This document shows, piece after piece, positions 6,574 to 9,645 of a stretch of 9,645 nt of DNA. Positions within the stretch are counted from its first letter, which is position 1. Every line of letters begins with the position of its first letter. Where the stretch lies: positions 1 through 9,645 of the forward strand of contig CANCGU010000087.1 of assembly GCA_947377705.1 (NCBI GenBank), written 5' to 3'. The notes below the pieces were generated by a model, which searched no databases, was not told the origin of the DNA, and saw nothing but the letters and a program-made list of their open reading frames with translations. The translations under genes and the position numbers were made by a program. This DNA is from Comamonadaceae bacterium. GTDB taxonomy: Bacteria; Pseudomonadota; Gammaproteobacteria; Burkholderiales; Burkholderiaceae.

Positions 6574-7338
6574 ATGAAGACACAAACCACCAGCCTAGAC
6601 GCATTGGCTACCCGTGCAAAGATCGCGGTCATCGTGCCTGCCACCAATACCATCGTGCAGCCGGAGATGGAGGCCATGCGCCCCGCCGGCGTGACCAACC
6701 ACGTCAGCCGCATGTTGTTGCCAGTTCGACCCTATGACGACATGCAAGCTTATCGGCAGGCCTTAGAAACTGAGCGGGGTAATTTGGAAGAGGCGCTGAA
6801 TTTGGTTTTGCCATGTGAGCCCCATGCCGTTGCGCACGGTCATTCGATTCATTCATTTCGTGGTGACCGCGCGCGCGCGCAGGCCGAGCAAGACCGGCTT
6901 GAAAAACTAGCGGGCATTCCATTTGTCACGCCGTCCATGGCGGTGTTGGCGGGTTTGGCTGCTATCGGTGACCCAAAGCGCATCGCGGTGCTAACGCCTT
7001 ATTGGCCTCCTGCCGATGCATTGATTCATGAGTTCTTTGTCTCGTGTGGTTATGACGTTGTGGCGAGTCACGGTCTGAAGGCAAAGGGTCCGATTTCTGT
7101 TGCCCAGTTCAGTCCTGAGCAAATCATGGATGGCTTTGGGGCGCTCAATTTGCAAGGCGTTGAGGCTTTTGTGCATGTGGGTACAAACCTGCCAGTCAGC
7201 GCACTGACGCCGCAAATTGAAGCGGCGTTTGGCAAGCCTTTGATCGGTGTCAACGTGGCAACTTATTGGTGGGCATTGCGTCGCTTGGGCATTCATGATG
7301 CCTTGACGGGCTTTGGCTTGCTTGCTGAGAAGTACTAG
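6574..7338 (+). CDS. Asp/Glu racemase-superfamily protein, maleate isomerase/arylmalonate decarboxylase-like, without the usual cysteines
   Basis: This belongs by sequence pattern to the superfamily of maleate cis-trans isomerase, arylmalonate decarboxylase and Asp/Glu/hydantoin racemases. VPATNT at 21-26 (with Asn25) matches the first substrate-binding loop. HGHSIHSFRG at 88-97 and HVGTNLPV at 201-208 match the two loops that normally carry the catalytic cysteines. IAVLTPYWPPADALI and the C-terminal VNVATYWWALR are family-like. In this protein the two cysteine positions are His90 and Gly203. Its two cysteines, in LPCEP and VSCGY, lie elsewhere. A classic two-cysteine isomerase or racemase mechanism is therefore unlikely; the true reaction is unknown. 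The length of 254 residues is normal. It lies five bases after the receptor gene and ends the operon, tail-to-tail with the GntR gene. Confidence 0.8.
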   Translation: MKTQTTSLDALATRAKIAVIVPATNTIVQPEMEAMRPAGVTNHVSRMLLPVRPYDDMQAYRQALETERGNLEEALNLVLPCEPHAVAHGHSIHSFRGDRARAQAEQDRLEKLAGIPFVTPSMAVLAGLAAIGDPKRIAVLTPYWPPADALIHEFFVSCGYDVVASHGLKAKGPISVAQFSPEQIMDGFGALNLQGVEAFVHVGTNLPVSALTPQIEAAFGKPLIGVNVATYWWALRRLGIHDALTGFGLLAEKY

Positions 7339-7387
7339 CTCGAACTGTGCTCGTTGGCCGTATTGCGCTAACCCCGTTTAGGGAAGG
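7339..7387. other. Short gap between convergent genes
   Basis: The 49 bases between the racemase-like gene and the GntR gene must hold the 3' ends of both transcripts. The only dyad noticed is a three-base stem, CCC and GGG around GTTTA (in CCCGTTTAGGG), with no T-run, so no terminator is called. Confidence 0.4.
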
Positions 7388-8056
7388 TCAGCCCGCCAAT
7401 AACTCACGCGGCAGGCTGATGATGAAATCATTCAACGTTTTTGAGTCACGACCTGGGCGCATGTGTGCGGTCATGTAGGTGACGGCGGCACTGGCATCGC
7501 GTTTTTCGAGCGCATTGACTATTTTTTCGTGTTGCTCGTAAGACGATTTGATTCGCCCTAATGCGCCAAACGCATGACGCCGATAGGCGCCTGTTCGTGA
7601 GCGGATGCGCAAGACCTCTTGTCGCAAGAAGGGGTTGCGAGCACCTTCGTAAATGATTTCATGAAATTTCAAGTTCGACTCTTGCCAACCATCGATGTCT
7701 TCTTTGCTGGCAAGTTTTTGACTGCCACGGTGTTGCTTGACCAAGGTTTTGATTTCTTCATTCGTCATGCGCTCGCAGGCCAGTCGAACGACAACACCTT
7801 CCAACTCTGCCAGCAACTCCCATAGCGAAAGCAGTTGCTGCAAGTTCATTTTTGAAACGATGTGTCCGCCGCGTGGTGTGCTGCTCAAGATGCCCTGGGC
7901 TTGTAACTGCAGCAACGCCTCACGAACAGGTGTGCGAGACACCTTGTGCTGACTCGCTAAAGCCACATCATCGATGGCATCCCCAGGGAGCAGCTCGCCC
8001 GAGGAGATGGCCGATTCAATGCGAATACGAATTTGGTCACTGATTTTCATAAACAT
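7388..8056 (-). CDS. GntR-family transcriptional regulator, FadR subfamily with FCD domain
   Basis: This is a DNA-binding regulator that usually represses a nearby catabolic operon until a small carboxylate ligand binds. The N-terminal winged helix-turn-helix spans about residues 5-70. SRTPVREALLQLQAQGIL (40-57) is the diagnostic recognition segment, followed by the wing RGGHIV. The all-helical FCD ligand domain spans about 72-215. Its metal/ligand site can be read as Asn128, His132, His176 and His198; Asn replaces the more usual Asp, a common variant. The length of 222 residues is standard. Two in-frame starts exist, ATG 8056 and ATG 8050. Neither has a clear Shine-Dalgarno sequence, so the longer one is kept provisionally. 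It diverges from the small-protein/amidase operon and converges on the racemase-like gene, so it is well placed to control one or both. Confidence 0.9.
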   Translation of the reverse strand: MFMKISDQIRIRIESAISSGELLPGDAIDDVALASQHKVSRTPVREALLQLQAQGILSSTPRGGHIVSKMNLQQLLSLWELLAELEGVVVRLACERMTNEEIKTLVKQHRGSQKLASKEDIDGWQESNLKFHEIIYEGARNPFLRQEVLRIRSRTGAYRRHAFGALGRIKSSYEQHEKIVNALEKRDASAAVTYMTAHMRPGRDSKTLNDFIISLPRELLAG

Positions 8057-8149
8057 GCTTAGGTAGAAACGATATTTTAAATATTCCCTATAAATATATT
8101 TTATGAGGTATAAATATACGCATACAGATCATCCGAATACGTTAAACAT
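8057..8149. promoter_or_regulatory. AT-rich divergent promoter region of gntR and the amidase operon
   Basis: This 93-base region is much richer in A and T than anything else in the window. On the minus strand TAAAAT (8079 to 8074) is a candidate -10 for the GntR gene with a leader near 11 bases. On the plus strand the TATAAA stretches at 8089 and 8109 are candidate -10 elements for the small gene. ATATT-N3-AATAT (8072-8084) is another small dyad. No strong -35 box is seen in either direction. No Shine-Dalgarno sequence precedes ATG 8150. Confidence 0.5.
8089..8119. repeat. Paired TATAAATATA boxes, likely GntR operators
   Basis: TATAAATATA occurs at 8089-8098 and again at 8109-8118, 20 bases apart start to start, or about two helical turns. 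Each copy is nearly self-complementary (TATA-AA-TATA). The second is extended to GTATA-AA-TATAC (8108-8119), a perfect 5-base inverted repeat. The position between a FadR-type regulator and its divergent target is where an autoregulatory operator is expected. In very AT-rich DNA chance similarity must be considered. Confidence 0.45.
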
Positions 8150-8353
8150 ATGTTGACTAGCATTAAGAGCCCGCAAGAATTGACGCAATTGGCCAAAAAA
8201 ACCTTGGTCGGAAATGGTGTTACGCCCTCTGAATCGTTGACTCAAGCTGTAGGAAAAATGCTGATCCGCTTACAGGATGCCGCGCCAATGCCGTTAGTTT
8301 CAGATCAGCGTGTTACTTACGAAGCCATGCTGCAGAGGTGCGCGCTTGACTGA
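8150..8353 (+). CDS. Small protein of unknown family, 67 residues, preceding and overlapping an amidase
   Basis: I do not recognise this protein by sequence. It has no signal peptide or membrane segment. It reads as two probable helices (about residues 8-23, QELTQLAKKTLVGNGV, and 26-43, SESLTQAVGKMLIRLQDA), a Pro-containing stretch (APMPLVSD) and a C-terminal tail. Size, two-helix layout and position just before an amidase-signature gene recall GatC of GatCAB and AtzG, the small partner of AtzE, which wraps round the amidase. No direct residue match to either was established. Its stop (8351-8353) overlaps the proposed TTG start of the amidase (8346), indicating tight coupling. ATG 8150 is the first start after the divergent promoter; no Shine-Dalgarno sequence precedes it. 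It could also be an unrelated small protein. Confidence 0.62.
   Translation: MLTSIKSPQELTQLAKKTLVGNGVTPSESLTQAVGKMLIRLQDAAPMPLVSDQRVTYEAMLQRCALD
8334..8340 (+). promoter_or_regulatory. Ribosome binding site supporting a TTG start for the amidase
   Basis: AGAGGTG inside the end of the small gene lies five bases before TTG 8346. Neither the upstream GTG at 8310 nor the downstream ATG at 8367 has a comparable site, so TTG is the best-supported start. Confidence 0.5.
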
Positions 8354-9626
8354 ATTGCCCGCTCGCATGGTGGAGTTGCTCGCGCAGATTCGTGCGGGGC
8401 ACACTTCAGCGCAAGCTGCGTTGCTTGCGCAAATTGCGCATGGTCGTGCTTTAGCTGGTTCATATGCTTGCGTGGTTGATGAGTTGCCTGTGACGGCTCC
8501 TGTGACGGGCCCTTTGGCTGGCATAGCGCTGGCGCACAAAGATATTTTTGATTTGCAAGATCGATGGCCAGGCTGTGGTGTGCGGCACGGCGCATCTCAG
8601 GTGGGCGTGCAACCCGCTGCGGCAATCAAGGCGCTCGCCGGTGCAGGTGCGAGTCAGTGGGCTACTCTGGTCATGGCGCCGCATGCATGTGGCGCAACGG
8701 CGCAAAACCCACACTTTGCGCGTTGCGTCAATCCCTTGGATGAGCGTGCAGCGGTTGGCGGCTCATCTAGCGGCTCCGCTGTCGCGGTGGCTTCTGGCAT
8801 GACATACGCCGCATTAGGCACAGACACGGCAGGTTCCGTGCGTATTCCGGCAGCGACCTGCGGTTTGATCGGTCTTAAAACCACACATGGTGCGGTGAGC
8901 ACCCAAGGATGTGCGCCTTTGGCGCCATCGCTTGACACGGTGGGCATCTTGACCCGCTGTCCACAAGACGCCCGTGAAATTTGGCAGGCTCTTTCGCCTT
9001 TGTCGTTGCGCAAGCTAAGGGACAACGAGGCGTCATGTCAAGTTTGGTTCCCTCACCAAGGTGTTAACAGTCAAGTGGTGGAAGCAATTCAGGATTGGAT
9101 TGCAAAACTCGATATCAAGGTTTCTGAAGTTGACATCACGGATGAGTTTGAGCAACTCAATCGCCACGCGCAACGCGTGCTGTTTTACGAGACGGCACAG
9201 ACCCACCGTGCCTCCCTGCTGGCGGGGCAAGCAGACCCTGCTGTGCAAGCTATTGGGTTGTCTGGGTTGGGTTTGCCTCAGGCGTGGTACCAGGAATCGG
9301 TGCATGCGCGTGCCGCGTTCTTAGAGCGGTTTGTTAAACAGCATCTCCATCACGCAGACTTCTTGATCTTGCCAGCCTTGGGTTGTCTCGTGCCCGATTG
9401 GGCTTGTGTAGAAATTGGAAACCCTGACTTTGACCGCTCGCAATTGGCGGGCATGCACGCCTTTATGGCATTTGTGAATTACTTGGGCTTGCCCGCATTG
9501 AATTTGCCGATTGCGCGTGATGCACAAGGTCGCCCCATTTGCATACAGGTACTTGCACGTCCCTTTGCTGAACACCGCTTGCTCGACTTTGCAGAGCACG
9601 TTGAATTAATTTCTCAGGTCATCTAA
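8346..9626 (+). CDS. Amidase-signature family hydrolase
   Basis: This is a cytoplasmic amidase that cleaves a carboxamide (or acts in a GatA/AtzE-like complex) with a Ser-cisSer-Lys triad. With TTG 8346 as residue 1, the triad is Lys65 (in LAHKDIF), Ser140 (first Ser of GGSSSGSA) and nucleophile Ser164 (in GTDTAGSVRIPA). The spacings of 75 and 24 equal those of mammalian FAAH (142, 217, 241). The loop reads TAGS where many members have TGGS, as in allophanate hydrolases. GLIGLKTTHGAVS follows as in the family. The length of 426 residues suits a single-domain amidase; no allophanate hydrolase C-terminal domain is present. ATG 8367 is the alternative start. The gene overlaps the small gene by eight bases and is probably controlled with it by the GntR protein. 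The substrate is unknown. Confidence 0.9.
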   Translation: MTELPARMVELLAQIRAGHTSAQAALLAQIAHGRALAGSYACVVDELPVTAPVTGPLAGIALAHKDIFDLQDRWPGCGVRHGASQVGVQPAAAIKALAGAGASQWATLVMAPHACGATAQNPHFARCVNPLDERAAVGGSSSGSAVAVASGMTYAALGTDTAGSVRIPAATCGLIGLKTTHGAVSTQGCAPLAPSLDTVGILTRCPQDAREIWQALSPLSLRKLRDNEASCQVWFPHQGVNSQVVEAIQDWIAKLDIKVSEVDITDEFEQLNRHAQRVLFYETAQTHRASLLAGQADPAVQAIGLSGLGLPQAWYQESVHARAAFLERFVKQHLHHADFLILPALGCLVPDWACVEIGNPDFDRSQLAGMHAFMAFVNYLGLPALNLPIARDAQGRPICIQVLARPFAEHRLLDFAEHVELISQVI

Positions 9627-9628
9627 AT

Positions 9629-9645
9629 ATGCCAAAAATACAAGC
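9629..9645 (+). CDS. Possible start of the next gene in the amidase operon
   Basis: ATG at 9629, two bases after the amidase stop, opens a frame reading MPKIQ up to the window edge. AGGT at 9616-9619 is a weak, rather distant ribosome binding site. Only five codons are visible, so neither identity nor reality can be settled. Confidence 0.3.

Noticed and set aside
6869..6880. (GC)6 dinucleotide run in the racemase-like gene
   Set aside because: It is short and codes for ordinary Asp-Arg-Ala-Arg-Ala residues within an intact frame; no sign of phase variation.
8310..8345. Upstream GTG start for the amidase
   Set aside because: No ribosome binding site precedes it, and the added residues (LLTKPCCRGAR) come from sequence coding for the end of the small gene.
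1..9645. tRNA or rRNA genes, CRISPR arrays, insertion sequences, attachment sites
   Set aside because: I looked for cloverleaf-like segments, regularly spaced repeats, transposase motifs and terminal inverted repeats by eye and saw none; almost all of the window is coding.

Overview
The window looks like a Burkholderiales chromosome, most like a Comamonadaceae member. The reasons are the order of the housekeeping genes, a Bug-family solute receptor, a long-form PyrF, and the GC-rich coding style. No genome match was run, so the genus is not claimed.

Layout. (1) Positions 1-1121, minus strand: the N-terminal part of dacB, a PBP4-type D-Ala-D-Ala carboxypeptidase that runs off the left edge. 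(2) Positions 1154-4231, plus strand: a tight housekeeping series of tsaB (tRNA t6A synthesis), rimI (N-terminal acetyltransferase), a family 4 uracil-DNA glycosylase and pyrF (UMP synthesis), closed by a probable Rho-independent terminator near 4273-4304. dacB and tsaB diverge from a 32-base gap holding two mirror-image -10-like boxes, each 7 bases from a start codon, which suggests leaderless transcripts. (3) Positions 4352-7338, plus strand: an accessory catabolic-looking operon with a class A FAD monooxygenase, a periplasmic Bug/TTT receptor and a protein of the Asp/Glu racemase-maleate isomerase superfamily. (4) Positions 7388-8056, minus strand: a GntR/FCD regulator, divergent from (5) positions 8150-9626, plus strand: an unrecognised 67-residue protein overlapping an amidase-signature hydrolase. 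A further gene may start at 9629.

How the genes may work together. Receptor, FAD hydroxylase, isomerase-like protein, amidase and FCD regulator together resemble a degradation locus for a small organic acid or amide, perhaps nitrogen-containing. The logic recalls the nicotinate-maleamate route (hydroxylase, amidase, maleate isomerase), but no ring-cleavage enzyme is visible here and the substrate is unknown.

The points most worth following are: a HolD(psi)-like N-terminal peptide on the uracil-DNA glycosylase, next to rimI, which is the neighbour of holD in E. coli; the isomerase-family protein in which both usual catalytic cysteine positions are non-cysteine; the small protein placed like GatC/AtzG before the amidase; and the paired TATAAATATA boxes 20 bases apart in the GntR divergent promoter region.
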